Assembly (NCBI GenBank): GCA_002007465.1
Contig: LNAC01000035.1
Location: 7,222,445-7,286,444, forward strand
DNA from: Ailurus styani
Taxonomy: Eukaryota > Chordata > Mammalia > Carnivora > Ailuridae
Length of the DNA stretch: 64,000 nt
Direction: 5' to 3'
The notes beneath the pieces were generated by a model, which saw only the letters and a list, made by a program, of their open reading frames with translations, made no database searches and was not told where the DNA came from. The position numbers and the translations under genes were made by a program. Positions 24,584-38,400 of the stretch are shown here, in pieces (the first letter of the stretch is position 1; each line of letters starts with the position of its first letter).

Positions 24584-27500
24584 GAGTTATACGAGTTCTT
24601 TATAGATTTTGTATATTAGCCCTTATTAGGTACGTCATTTGCAAATAGCTTCTCCCTTTGAATAGGTTGCCATTTTGTTTTGTTGGTTTCCTTCACTGTG
24701 AGAAAGCTTTTTAGTTTGAATGTAGTCCCAATTGTTTATTTTTGCTTTTGTTGCCCTTGCCTGAGGAGACAACCAAGAAAATATTGCTCAGACTGTTATC
24801 CAAGAGTTTACGGCCTGTTTTCTCTTAGGAGTTTTATGGTTTCAGGTCTTACATGTAGGTCTTTAATTCATCTTGAGTTTATTTTTGTAGATCGTGTAAG
24901 AATGTGGTCCAGTTTCATTCTTTTGCACGTAGCTGTCCGGTTTTCCTACCAGCATTTATTGAAGAGGTTGTCTTTTCTCCACTGTACACTCCTGCTTCCT
25001 TTATGTAGATTAAATGACTGTACAAGCATGATTTTATTTCTGTTCTCTATTCCGTTCCACTGATCTATGGGTCTACTTTTGTGCCAGGGCCATATTGTTT
25101 TGATTACTATAGCTTTGTGTAGTCTAGTGTGAAATCTGGGAGCATGATACCTTCAGCTTTGTTCTTTTTTTTTTTTTTCTCAAGATTGCTCTGGTTGTTT
25201 GGGGCCTTTTGTGGTTTCATATGAATTTTGGGATTATTTGTCCTAGCTATATGATAGGATTTTGATAGAAATTGCACTGAATCTGCAGATTGCTTTGGGT
25301 AGGATGGGCATTTTGACAATATTAATTCTTCCAATCCATGAGCATGGTGTATCTTTCCATTCATTTGTGTCATCTTCAATTTCTTTCAGCAGTATCTTAT
25401 AGTTTTCAGAGTACAGATCTTTCACCTTCTTGGTTAAATTTATTCCTATGTATTTCTGCTTATTACAAATCAAGATAGGTGGAAACTCCTGAAGGGCCTG
25501 AACATAGGAAGGCATGATAAAATGGGGGCTGTTACTGTGATCAGTGGACCACACTACCCCACTGGAGCTGTTGTCCCCACAACTGAGACTTTGGCATGGA
25601 AAGTACCTAACACAGTGCCTGGCAGTTAGTTAGCTCTCTGTAAGTGCTAAGCCTTCTTTTTGATTTATTTTATTTTATTTTTGTTATTTGCCCCAGGGGT
25701 ATAGGTCTGTGAATCATCAGGCTTACATCTTTCACAGTGCTAAGCCTTCTTATTATTCTGTGACCCAGGACCTGAGGCTTAGACATGTTAGCCAGTTTGC
25801 ATAAGGTATGGCCTCTGTTAACCACTGGGGGTTTGAGTTCATTTCTGATTCTTTCCAGGGAGTGAGCTCTTGGCCACTATGCTTTGGTGCTCAGCCGTGT
25901 GGACAGGTACAGAAGTCAGAACCTCACCCACAGTCATGAGGTCGGTCCATGGAGGGACTGTCACCTAGGCCCATGTCTGCGTCAGACCTGAGGCTCTTCA
26001 CCTGTGTCAGCCAAAATCAACCATGTTGCCCGGGTACCGGGCTTGGGTACTGTATTTGTTGTTGGTCTGAAGTGCCATGGTGGGAAGAAAATATTTGTTT
26101 TGGGTGTCCTCTTGCAGCACTAACAATTCTCTGCTTGCATTTTTCTGTTGTCTGGCTCAGATGAATAGCAGTTTTCATCTTTGCTCTGTGTTATCATGTA
26201 CACAGAACCGCTGTTGGGAGCTAACAGTGTGCTTGCTTAGTCATTATTCTGGGAAGGGCTGCCAACCAGTCAATAGCCTTTATTTTTATATGACTCTGAA
26301 AACACTGCAAACGCAGAAATCATGCACAGCGCTTACGTCTAGAGCCACCAGCAGACACCTGTCACTCCTGGAGGTGGGCAATACAGAGGTGGTGGCGGCC
26401 GTTGGAACCACAGCACCAATCCTGACTTCTTTTGTCAGCACCCGGGAGCCGGGTTAACCGTCCTGAATGATTCACTGCGATAGAGTCTGTGGCAGATTTG
26501 ATGGTTTTTACCAACTCAAAGGAGAAAGCAAATAGCATGGGAGAGGTGCCAGGATCGGCAAAACTTCTTAGGAAGAGAGAAGGAAAGATAGATTCCAGGA
26601 AATGCAGGGGAGCAGACTTGACATTGAACCCAGAGATGTCGTGGGAAGAATGAAAAATCTTCCTGGGATCCCCAAGGTGCTTGCGAAGATCAGGCAGGCT
26701 TTGTGTGGGGTCTGCTGTGGGACCGCCATGCAGAGGTGGGGCTTTCTTAGGACTGGGCTGAGCAGGTGGCTTATGTCATCTGACCAGCTTAGGAATGCCA
26801 GGCCAGATGTGGGGGCCTGAAAATGGAACCAAAGTCAGAGAGTTTGGAACCCGTGGGAGGAGCTGGGCAGACTTTGGCAACAGAGCTCTGGATGTCAAGA
26901 GCTCCAAGCGATGGACAAGGGTAAAGGTAAGTTCATGAGCTAGTTTCCTCAATGACGTAACAAACTCTCCCCAAGCTGGAGTCAGACGCCGGCACTGCTC
27001 TAAACCCTGGGGCTCTGTGCTGAACGAGATACAGCCCCTGCCCTAGGGGAGGTTATGTTGTTGTGGGGAGCGAAGACATAAAAAAGATGCTGTGGATGAT
27101 GGTTAATACCATGAAGAAAATATGCAGATTGGGGGAACAGAGAGTGCCTAGTAAGGGGAGGGCCGTTTTGAAAGTGGGCAGAAGTGGCTACTTTGGGAGT
27201 AGAAAACATGAGCTGAGGCCTAAATGATGAGAAGAAGCAGTCAGGGGATGATCTAGGATTCCACAGGAAATGCAAAGGCCCTGGGGCTGGAATGAACTCG
27301 GCCTGTCAAGGAATATTTTTAAGGCCAGAAGGGCTTGGATGAAGGAGTCAAAGCAGAATGGGATGACTGGGCCACTTTGTATCTGCCCTAAAGGTCAGGA
27401 AGGAGTTTAAATTTCATCCTATAAGTAATGAGCATCCACATAAGGGTTTAAGCAGAGAAATGGATTGATCTGAGTTATGAGAACATCCTAACTCTGCAGG

Positions 27501-29430
27501 CAGGCAGTTTTCTAGAACAAACAAGAACAAATGAATCTTGTTTTCTTGGGGGTTGGGGGAAGGCAGGTTGGGACACCCTTGATCAGGGACTTGGAACTGT
27601 GTGATGAATCTTGACTGCAGCAAGATGATTGATAAGGGCTGTCTTGGAGAAGAAGAGATAGGATGATAGTGACTGGATTGATTTATTCCCCCAAAGTGTT
27701 GATCCAGGATTACTGTCAGGCTATGGGGAGGGTCTCTGGCAGTGTCTCCAAGGCTCGGCCCTGGACTTGTTCCTTTCAACATTTCTATCTGGAAATTGGC
27801 GGAAAACCCAGAAGACATGCTCATCAGACATGCAGCTGACACGGAGCTGTCAGGGACAGCTAATGCCACGGATGACAGTCTCAGGACTCACCGTGATGAT
27901 CCTCCCCAGGCTGGAGCAACGGAATGAAGACAGAAGTAGCCCTGATTACACTCCAGTTGGGGAACGGAGCTCAGCTGTGGAGCAGGGGGTCCTTGCTGGA
28001 TAACCATCCCTAGAAAGGAAGCCGTGTGGGATAAGAGGAGGTTGTGAAGGCAGCCAAACACACCCACATCCCCACGCCTTCTAGGTGACAAGGTCCTTGG
28101 TCTTGATCAGTCTCATTTTTCCCCATCTGTAAAGTGGGGATGATGCTGTCTCTTGCCTAGGAGTGTGGAGAGGATTAAATTCAAGCCTGTATAGGGATGC
28201 CTGGCTTCCTGTCTGGCCTATAGTGGATTTGTGACGGATGCAAGGGAAATAGGAATTTGTGGATGCTGGCTGGAGGGAGGGCTAGGGGCCTGGGGGCAGC
28301 ATTTCAGGGGTGTGTGGAAGGCCCACAGCCAGAGTGGACCCTGTAATCTTGGAACTGCACTGCCCCTGCTGGAATGCCAACTTCCTAAGAGGTCCCTGAC
28401 TGCTATAATGTGTCAGAGGAGTAAGAACAAGGGTTCAGGAGATGCCCTTCAACAGACGAATGGATAAAGAGGATGTGGTCCATGTATACAATGGAATATG
28501 ACTCAGCCATCAGAAAGGATGAATATCCACCATTTGCATCAACATGGATGGAACTGGAGGGGATTAGTCTAAGTGAAGTCAGTCAAGCAGATAAAGTCAA
28601 TTATCATATGGTTTCACTCATATGTGGAACGTAAGGGATAGAGCAGAGAACCATAGAGGAAGGAAGGGAAAACCGAATGGAAAGAAATCAGAGAGGAAGA
28701 CAAACCATGAGAGACTCTGGATTCTGGGAAACAAACTGAGGGTTCCAGAAGGGGGTGGGGTTACCCGGTGATGGGCATTATGGAGGGCAGGTGTTGGGAT
28801 GAGCACCGGGTGTTATATGCAACTAATGAATCGTTGAACCCCACAACAAGAAATTCTGATGTACTCTGTGTTGGCTAACTGAACATAATGGGGAACAAAA
28901 AAAGAACAGGGGTTCATCCTCAGCATCTGCCTGTGTCCCAGGTTGGGGAGGGGTACGAGGGTCCCCTCAGGTGCTGAGAAGGGATTGTGGGTGGTTTTTG
29001 ATACAAGGACCCCAGGGTCCTGAGGGTCTTTTAGAATCTGCTTTGACTTCTCCTTGGAGTTGGTATTTGAGAGGATTCAAGTGGTGAGACTTTTTCTATG
29101 TGCATCTATTTTGTAACATTTTTATTAAAAAAAAATAATAACCGCCCAAAGCAGAGCCAGTAGTACGTGATGACCCATGTACCGATCCATCACACAGTTT
29201 TAGTGATGGTCAGCCCATGGTCATCTGTGCCCCCCAACTTCCCTCCACCCCTGCTGGATTAAGTTTAAAGCAAATCTTAGACATAATTTTATCTACCTCT
29301 AAGATATAAGGACTCATTTTTTTGTTAAGTATACACCAAAATACCATTATCACAATGTTTTACAATTGACATAATTGTAATAGGTTTTTCTAAAAAAAAA
29401 AAAATCTATTGGTGTGTAGCTTGCTCTGCA

Positions 29431-29461
<31 letters not shown>

Positions 29462-32400
29462 GTAGAGGGGTGAGTCAAAAACTGGTCCTTCAAATGTCTG
29501 GTTTCTGTAACTCCAGATTCACCTGTTCCCTTTGAGGATGATGATGAAGAGGAAGAAGGGGGTCTCTTTATTCTGATTGTTCGCAGGGACATAGCCTGAG
29601 AGTGGGTCCTATTTATAGCCGAAGTCTAGACATGGGACGGAGGAAGGGAAGGGAATGGGAGAGGGCAGGGAGGAGGGGGAAGGGGAAGAGGAGAGAATGG
29701 AAGGAACGAGAGAGCCAGAGTGGAAGACGGCCCCGTCTCCCTGCAGCAATGCTGCCCTCCGGAGCTCCCAGCGGACACATGCCGAGTTCGAATCCGGGTC
29801 GCCTCCCCAGATTCTCACCCCAGTGTCACATCTGTGGTTCAGGTGTCACGCCCAGGCCACAGAGGAGGCCCGGAGGTTCCAGGGTCTGACATGAAATAGG
29901 CATTAGTGCCCGATGGAGACCCAGGTCTGGTTGGCTGGCGTCTGCTTTCTCCTGGCCTGTCTCTGCTTCTAAGTTTGCTGAGGCTGCTGCAGGGCTGGTG
30001 GTCCGTCGGTAGAGTGGTGACAGGCTCTTCCCCATGCTTCCTGAGGGTCCTGGCCACCCAGCTCCTTTCCCAGGGTCCCAGGAGCCTCACGAGGACCCGG
30101 CAAATAAGGGGGTAATGCCTGGAGCAGCTGGGAGAACCTGGGACTGTCTCCTTGCTCGTGCTGAATGGCTGTCAAATACAGTGACTTTTTCCCTGGCTCC
30201 ACATGTAGTGACATGTGAATCATTTCGTGCCTGCACGTATGTGTGCATCAAAGATACCCACAAGTGTGTGCATTTGTTCTTTTGCACGGGTGAGGCTGTA
30301 TGTGCTCAACCACGAAGAGCGTTACGAGGAAGGCACATCCCTGCTGGCAGGATTCGTGGTCCCTGCCCGAGGGACTCGCTAAGCCCCGGGGAGGGACCCT
30401 CAGAGTAGGAGTGTGCACCAGGCCTCCCCCACGGCCAAGCTCCCCTCGTGGGCACTTTCATCTTCCCCTGCCCCTTCTTCACTGTCTTCACCACCCTCTA
30501 TGAGGGGCATTGAGCAATTTCCAGAATGCTCTTTGTAGGCCACCTCAGTCACTTTTTATAGGAGCCCGTCAAATACGGAGAGCAGATGGTTTTAAGCTAG
30601 GCCACCACGGCCCTCCTGGGCGTGCCAGGGAGGAAGGGTGCCCCCTCGCCAAAGACGCCAGACTGGCAGGATTGCCATCCTTCTCCCACCTGGAAAGAGC
30701 CAGCAAGGAGGAACCTAGAGTCATGCCCAGTTGGTCCCATCGGGCTGGTGTTGACCATCAGGGGTCCAGCTGGGGCCCAGTGTTGGAGGTGCAGGTAGAG
30801 GCCAGTGTGTGGGTACAGGGGGATGCTTGTGAATCAGTCCAGGGACCAAGCGACTGCTGCCGCTGCCAGGAAGTGGGGCTCAGTCCAGAGGCTGTGATCT
30901 GGCCAGAGGGCCATGCCAGCCCGTGGGAGGCCACAATGCGGACTCCAGGATCTAACCAGGCTGACACACCTTGGGTCACCCTTACCCTGTGCTAGACCCT
31001 GTCCAAAGCGCTTTGCACATCTCTGATACTCTTGTTGACCAGGTGAGGAGCCAGGGCATGGAGATGCTGAGCGCCCTGCCCGGGGCCACAGTGGGGAAGT
31101 GAGGGAGCCAGGGCAGTGGTCCTGGGGTCTCCTCTCAGGGCTCAGCCCCAGCACTCTGGCCTCTATGCTCAGGGCTGTTGACTCACTCCCGACCCCAATG
31201 TACTGGTCTTTCATTGCTTCAGGTCCTGGGCACAAAGGAACAGGGAGGGACGGACTGAAATTGAGGCTCAGCTCACTCAGCAAGATGGAGTATCTGGAGA
31301 GGACCCCGATGTTCCGAGTCCCAGAACTAAGCTCTTGGTGCCGGGCCTGCTGGCCTAGCCTAGAAATGTCTTGGGAATATGCTGTTTATCCAATTTCTCT
31401 CTTGAGAAAGCAATGGGTTTCTCTTACCTGGGGATGTGTTCTCTCCACCCCTTTTCCCTGGGGCCTGGGGCCGCTCCCCCTACCCCCCAAGTGAGCTGGC
31501 ACTAAAGCCTCTTTCTGACCTCTTTGCAGAGCTGTGGAGTTCAGCCGTGACAAAGATGAGATCTCCCTGCTGGTGGAGCAGGAGTTCTTGAGCCTGACCA
31601 AAGAACACCTCATCTTAGTCACAGAGACCTCGGGGGAGCTGGAGGCACCTGGCACTTCCCCCGAGAGGCCCAGACAGCCGGCCCCCTGCCTCCTTGCACC
31701 TCTCCCGCTGGCAGACAGCGGTGAGTACCCAGGAACCACCATCCTTGCCGCTGACACCCTTCTGGAGCCAAAGGTGGCCGTGTCCGTGATCAGCAGCCGG
31801 CAGGACTGCGATTCTGTCATGTCTACAGTCACGGGCATTCTGCGTGCTGCTAAGGTCAAAGGCGTCAAGGGAACAGAAGACAGGGGCCACATCCTGGGTG
31901 CCTCCAACTTGGAAGTCAACGAGCTCCTGGCACAGTTCCCGCTGAAGTCCAGAGAGGCAAGCAAGGCTCCTGACAACAAGGTGGTGCTGGAGGAGACCAG
32001 GGTCATCAAGGACTTCCTGCAGAATAGCATGTTCAGTGGCCTGGGACCCAGGGAAACCACGGGGCTGGGCCCCTTCCTCCTGCTGCCGCCCCTGCCTCCC
32101 GCACCCCCTGACAAGCTCCCTGAGCTCCCTGCTCAGAAGAGGCAGCTACCGGTATTTGCCAAGATCTGCTCCAAGCCCGAGGCTGACTCTGCCGTGGAGG
32201 GGCACCTCCTGATGGGTGAGTACAGCTGGGAGCCGGGCTAGTGAGCGGGCCTGCAGGGAGCAACCTGCCAGAGAGCCAATCACGGCTCCAGCAGGTGCAT
32301 GCAGCAACTTTGAGCAGAGTAGGAGTCCCCGAGTGCAGCTGTTTTCAGTACCCACAGGTCCCCTCTGTTGGATGCCCACGTATGGGGATATGGCTTGTGT

Positions 32401-35400
32401 AAGCAAACACAGTGGCCTTGATCCCAAACACTTGGAGAGGAGATAGAGGCACATGTGGTAACTGGTTCGTTTTTTGAATCCAGGTCTGCAGAGTACATTG
32501 ACAGAGGCTTTTACCCCAGTTGAAACGGCAGCATGGGGACTTTGAGCTGGATAGGAGGAAAGTGTATTAGCAGCTGGGGTCATCTGGCTTCCGATGGAGG
32601 CACCTGTTCTGACCACGAGGACTGGTCCTTGCTCCGGGTCCTGGGGTGAATGTGCAAACTCTCCACATGCCGTTCAGACTGTTGGCCCTGGACTTGTTCC
32701 CTGGGACTCCTGAACCCTAGAACAGTGCCTTTCCACCTGCTAACTGAGGAGTCCACATCTTTTCCTCCCAAGTTCACCCTGCCCCACCTCCAGATTCTGC
32801 ATGTTGTGCCTGTTCTGATCCAGCCACTCAGACTGGATGGTTCCAAGACAGACTGATGGCAGAGGCATTTTCCTACAAGCAGCAGTCTTTAGGAGAGTTG
32901 ATCATAACCATCATTTGTTTGGTCAACCAAAAGAAAAATGACCCTCAGTCTGTGAGCATGAGAGGATAACTAAGATGCTGTGTTGGGAGGGCCCGAATCC
33001 ATCTCCATAAGAAAAGAGGTGTATGTTCTGTGTTCTGGAACATTATGGGTAGGACGAGGAATCAGAGCTGGGGACAGCAAGCTGGACTCTGGGTCCTGGG
33101 AAGACCTCTGGGAACCAGTGGGCTTTTTGTGAGCTGTGTGTGTGAGGGTTAAGCCCTTCCCAGAGGGTGGGACTTTCCTACCACCTCCTTCTCCAGGAAG
33201 GATGCCTGGATAGCTCTCTGAGGGTTGGGGCTGCAGGCTTGGAGGTGGTCCTGTCCCACCCACGCTCCCCACTATGTGTGTGTGTGTCTGTGTCTATAGA
33301 TGTATGGGCAAAAGTATGCCAAAAGATGTTTTATAGGTGTAGGTGTGTTAGAGAAAATGTGGGTGTGGGGGCATCCGAGTGTGTGTTTGTGTGTGTGTGT
33401 GTCTATATGCATCCATCTTGTGTGCATTGCTGTGCGCACGTGAGGCAGAGGAACAGCAGGCAAGAATGTGTGTGTGTCTGTCTTCTGTCTGTCTATCTGC
33501 GAGCACAGACTTTGGAAGAGGGAGCTTTGGAGTTGAGTGAGTGGCAGGCGTGTTGAAGGCAATGGGAGGTGTGTGAGAGACGGCAGGTGTGTGGGTCTCT
33601 GGGGAAAGGGCTATTATTAGTGGGTACTGTTATTTCAGCATGCTGGCTGGGGGCTAAACTTGGCAACCAGAGAAACTCTTGGAAGAGACTCTAGGGACAT
33701 GTTTTGCTAAAAATGTCATTTTCTTCTAAATTGGCTCAGGCTAGAGCACTCTCTCCTTCACTGGGATGGTTCTAGGAGGGCAGGCCTGGTCCTGTCCAGA
33801 CTCAGCCACAAGACCACTGGGCTGCGGTGGTGGCACGGGCTGGAGGGATCCGATTCACTCCCAGCAGGTGACTCCAGGCACAGGTCCTCTGGTCCAGCTG
33901 CTCCAGAACGATCCGAGGTGCTTGCTGGGTGTCTGGCTATTTCTCAGCCAAGCACCATGGAGGCCTGCACAGCCTGCAGGCTGGGAAAGGAGTGAGGAGC
34001 ACTACTTCAACCAGACATTGCCTTAAACACAAACAAACCCACATATATACAATTTCGCCCATAGTTAATTTTGTTTGAAGAATGAGTCCCTCTATGCAAA
34101 AGGAAATCTAGGTGAAAAATCCCTGCTGCGGAGGGCCCTGGGATGGAGCAGGCAGCATCCCCACACCAGGGGACCGCTCTGCGTGTTTGCAGAGGGACCC
34201 GGGCCTGGCCCCAAATGCACACATTGTGGGGTCATGCACTTGCTGTGTCTCCCTGATGCCCGCGCCTGCCACGCTATCTCCCCGTATTCCTGGATGGAAG
34301 ACCTCATGGAAGGCCCACTTCCTTCTGGAAACCCTCTGACCCTCTCTGAGAGAAGCCATCTCAGCCACCCTCTTCTCCCGCTGTGTCCCTCTGTCACCTC
34401 ACGGTCCCCATCTGCCTTGTCCTGGAGCTATTTCTGGGTCTGTCTCTCTCTCCCTCCTTGTTGTGAGCTCCTGCAGGGCTGAGTGTGGCTCTGACTCATC
34501 AGTGTCCTCAGTACTCAGGTCAGGGCCTGGCGCTGACAAACGGGCTGGATCACCCGTGAGCAACAACAAAGCAGGAGTAGAGTCCACGGTGAGGGGCCGG
34601 ACTCAGCTAGGCCACGTGTTCTATAGGAGCCGCGAGTCTTCCCCACGGAGCCGGGGGGCGGGGCTGAAGGCAGTTCCATATCCCAAGCTTGGCTCTGGCG
34701 GTGGATAGAGGGAAGGGGGAAAGAAAAGAGGGAGAGAGGAAAGAAAAGAGGTAGAAAGGAAAGAAAGCAGGGAAAAGGGGAGGGAGGAAATAAAAGGAGA
34801 GAAGAAAAGAAAGGTAATTGGAAGGAAGGAAGTTTGGATGGAAGGAAGGGAGGCTGGACGGACGGACAAACCCAGGTTTGCATGCATGAGAGGGGAAGGC
34901 TGCAATGGGCAGTGGTCTGCGAAGGCATCATGGAGGAGACTAGGACAGGCTTGGGCTGGGAGGGAGACCCCAGAGTGGCTTGAGCCCCAGGTGTGTGCTA
35001 GGGAAGACCTGTCACTTTGTCCACAAGAAAGTGCTCCCCGATCCAGCATGTGGCCTCCCAGAGCCATTGACTCAGTTCCCCCTCCCCCTCCCCCACTGCA
35101 GAATGGAACTCTGGCGCCAAGGAGCTGACCAAGGGTCGAGAGAGCCTCTTTCTCAGTCAGTGGCCCCAAAGCCGGAAGGACACCTGTGGCGAGGAGGGGT
35201 GCAGCGACCCAGTGGGCTCCGTGTCCATGGCCCTACCAGCCAAGAAGCCTGCGTGGCCGGCCGAGAAGAACCTGGTCTATGAGTTTCTTGGGGCCGCCAA
35301 AAATCCAAGTGCGCAGCTAAAGCTTCGCAGCAAAGTGGAGGTGGACGGGCTGGAGCTGAAATGTAAGCTGACCCTGCCTGGGGGAGAGTCTGTAGAGAAA

Positions 35401-38400
35401 GGGATTCCAGAAACTCTCATAGGCCCATGATGGCTTTGTCACTAAATGGCTGCCTCATCCATGGGCAAGTCACTGGCTTTCTCTGGGCGTCTGCTTTTAA
35501 ACTCACAAAATGGGGGAATGACTCTCACCCACGTCACTTATCAGGAATACTATGGCTAGAGGAATGCAGGTGAATTTCAGGGTCCTGGGGTGTCACGAGG
35601 GGTCAGTTCAAATACAGCCCTGAGCCAGCATACCTCCTATGCCCTCAAGTTGTTCAAGCCAAGGGAAAATCCATGCTTCAGGTGATTTCTACACTGAGAT
35701 TATTCATGTCCTTCCTTTCTCTCCCTACAACTGTCTCCATCAAACCTCCTTTCCCCAAAAAGATGTCCCTAAGGAGAAGTTGAGGTCCAATCTCTGCCTC
35801 TGGAAGCACACAGGACAGAGGGAGGGAATCGAGAATTCATATCCTAGAACAAGCCAACCAGATCTCATTCATTCAGACTAATTTGGGGTCATACTGTGTT
35901 GATTATATCATGTTTAAGATTTTTTTAAAAATGATGCCAGTATGGATACAACAAACCTGGGTAAGGTCCTCAGTGTCGCCAAGTGTATGTCCTCAGGGGC
36001 GCTGCTTTAATAATCCAGTAAGAATGAATTCCAAAGGCATAGCAATTGTTGGTGTAAAACTGGATTTTTGTAAAGCACTGAAAAGCATGTGGTTTTCTAC
36101 ATAGGTGAACTATAGCCCTAGAAACCTGGTTTATTGTTTTCTCTTGCTAAACCACCTCCTTTACTATGAATGATGGAGAAAGAGCTCTAAGCCAGACCAT
36201 GCAGGGATTCACACCTCTTCCAAATTGGCCAGGTGTGTGCTAATGATGTTTTCCTGTAGTTGGAAAGTCCCCCACACTTTGAAGAACCCTCTCGGAGCTT
36301 AAGGAACCTGACATCTGAGAACATGAATCCCAGGATAGTCTTGGTGCTTGTCAGCCTCCTCCTTCCTCAATCCCTGAAACACTGCCTCTCCTGTGACTCA
36401 CAGTTAACCCACCTGTGACAGTGGCCGACAAGAGCAACCTCAAGTACACGGGGAATGTTTTTACCCCACGCTTTGCTACAGCCTTGACCTCAGCCACCCT
36501 GAACCAGCCGCTCTGGCTCAACCTGAACTACCCGCCTCCGCCTGTGTTCACAAATCACTCCACCTTCCCACAGTATCAGGTGAGTGAGAGGGTCCCGGGT
36601 CTGACTCCCTGGATTCCAGCCATGGAGAAGTGGTGGCTTGCAGGGAGCCTAATTCACAAAGAGGCCTTAGACTTATTTTCTTCACTGTGGCCACATCAGA
36701 CCAGCTACTTGGTGTACACACATACACACACACACACACTCTTAAATTTTCCATTTCCAAAATCCAGCTCACTCCAGGCTGTGTCTTCCGTATCCGCTCT
36801 GCTAGTGTTGGCCAGCGAAGTGCTTGGGCTCTCAGCATAGGATGAGGGCGTAATCCTTGTTTCCAACCCACCTGCTCTGACTTCCTTTACAGTTGGATGA
36901 CATGTGTCCTAGAGTACTTGGGACAGAACCTGTTTTGGCCTTTTGTCCTAGCATAATTATTAAAAGCACCCCCTTTTCACTCTCAAGGGTCCTGGTGTGG
37001 ATGCCGATCTCTATGGGCACCTTGTTTAAACGACATCTGAGTAGCCTTAGCTTGTACCAGCTTGGGTGGCCTGGCCTACGTTCACGGTCTGGGGCTCCTA
37101 GCCTAAAGGGAATTCATGATCAGACACAAAAGGATGGTGAAACACGAGGAGTGGGGCTTCTGGAAATTTTACTCACAGAACTTATTTATGCAGGAAAATG
37201 TAGTTTCTTTAGTTTGTCTATTTAAGTCAATCTCCCTAAGAGCTGCTGCCCACTGGGCAGGAGGAAAAAAAAATCAAATCAATGCCCACTCTGGTTTAAA
37301 CCTTAGTTCAATTCAATAACTTCAACAGTCCCTTTAGGTAGGTCTCAGTTTCTCCACAAAAGGGGCCTGGCATCCGAGATTTCCTGGTCTTCTGGCCCCT
37401 GTCCCAGCCCCCCTCCAGAATGGTATGTAGGTGTATGGATGGGACACACCAACTTGTACACCCAGGTCCTTGGGGGCCTGCTGCCACGGGCTGGGCCAGG
37501 AAAGCACAGAGAGGGCACACAGAGAAGACAATACACCTGCAAATCATCTCGTCCTGTCGCTGTGTCTCTTCTGCACCCACTGCTTCTTGGGTCCTTGTGT
37601 CATCTCCTCCTTTACAACAGAGCGGCAAGCCTTAGGGCTTGGGTGCCCCCTGTGCAGAAGGCGGATCTTCTCTACCCCACAGAGAGCCTCTCTGAGCTAG
37701 ACCACCAGACTCAGCCCCAGAAGCTTAAACAGAAGCTCACGGAATTTAGCGAAATGTCTGTCTTTATCTCTGATGTTTTGTTTTCAAAATTTGTGTTTGT
37801 TTGTTTGCTCAAGAGGACAAGTACCCACCCTCTTCCCCTGCAGGAGGGAGAGCCTTGTGCTGGGACTGCCATGAAGGGTGATGGAGGGGGAGGCTAGTGC
37901 GAGTCAGTCCAGAATGTGTCTTGTCCTTACCCACGTCTTAAGAGAAGTGCCCTATTTGCGCCCTCATCTGTCCCCAGACCTCTTCTCCAGTACTCCTTTC
38001 CTTGGCATTTGGTGTTTGCACCTTCACTATTCAGTCCTTTATTCACCTACTCACCGACGTGTTCATATTTATGTGTTTACTCGTTCACTGAAGTAATTTT
38101 TTAAAGATATTTATTTATTTGAGAGAGAGAGCGAGCAAGTGAGAGCATGAGAGGGGAGAAGGTCAGAGGAAGAAGCAGACTCCCCATGGACCTGGGAGCC
38201 CGATGTGGGACTCGATCCTGGGACTCCGGGATCATGACCTGAGCCAAAGGCTCAGTTCCTAACCAACTGAGCCATCCAGGTGCCAGTCACTGAAGTAATT
38301 TTAAAACATTGGCTCCACCCTGACCACAGGCCGAGCGTCGGCCAGGCGAGGGCATTCACAGATGACTGTGATGCTCAGAGTCCAGCACAAGTCCGAGACC

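Larger units (their letters stand above)
23395..25455 (-). mobile_element. LINE-1, 3' half, old copy
   Basis: About 2 kb of minus-strand L1: 3' UTR from about 23395, then the ORF2 C-terminal region. Translated minus-strand pieces read [20 protein letters not shown] (23770-23985) and [20 protein letters not shown] (25243-25554), both typical of the ORF2 C-terminal part. It is broken by frameshifts and by a TG microsatellite. It holds the assembly join at 24017. Not active. Confidence 0.88.

Noticed and set aside
31386..32114. 242-codon minus-strand open frame
   Set aside because: It lies antisense to C1orf94 exon 2, whose plus-strand frame has splice sites and recognised protein. The antisense frame is open only because of base composition.
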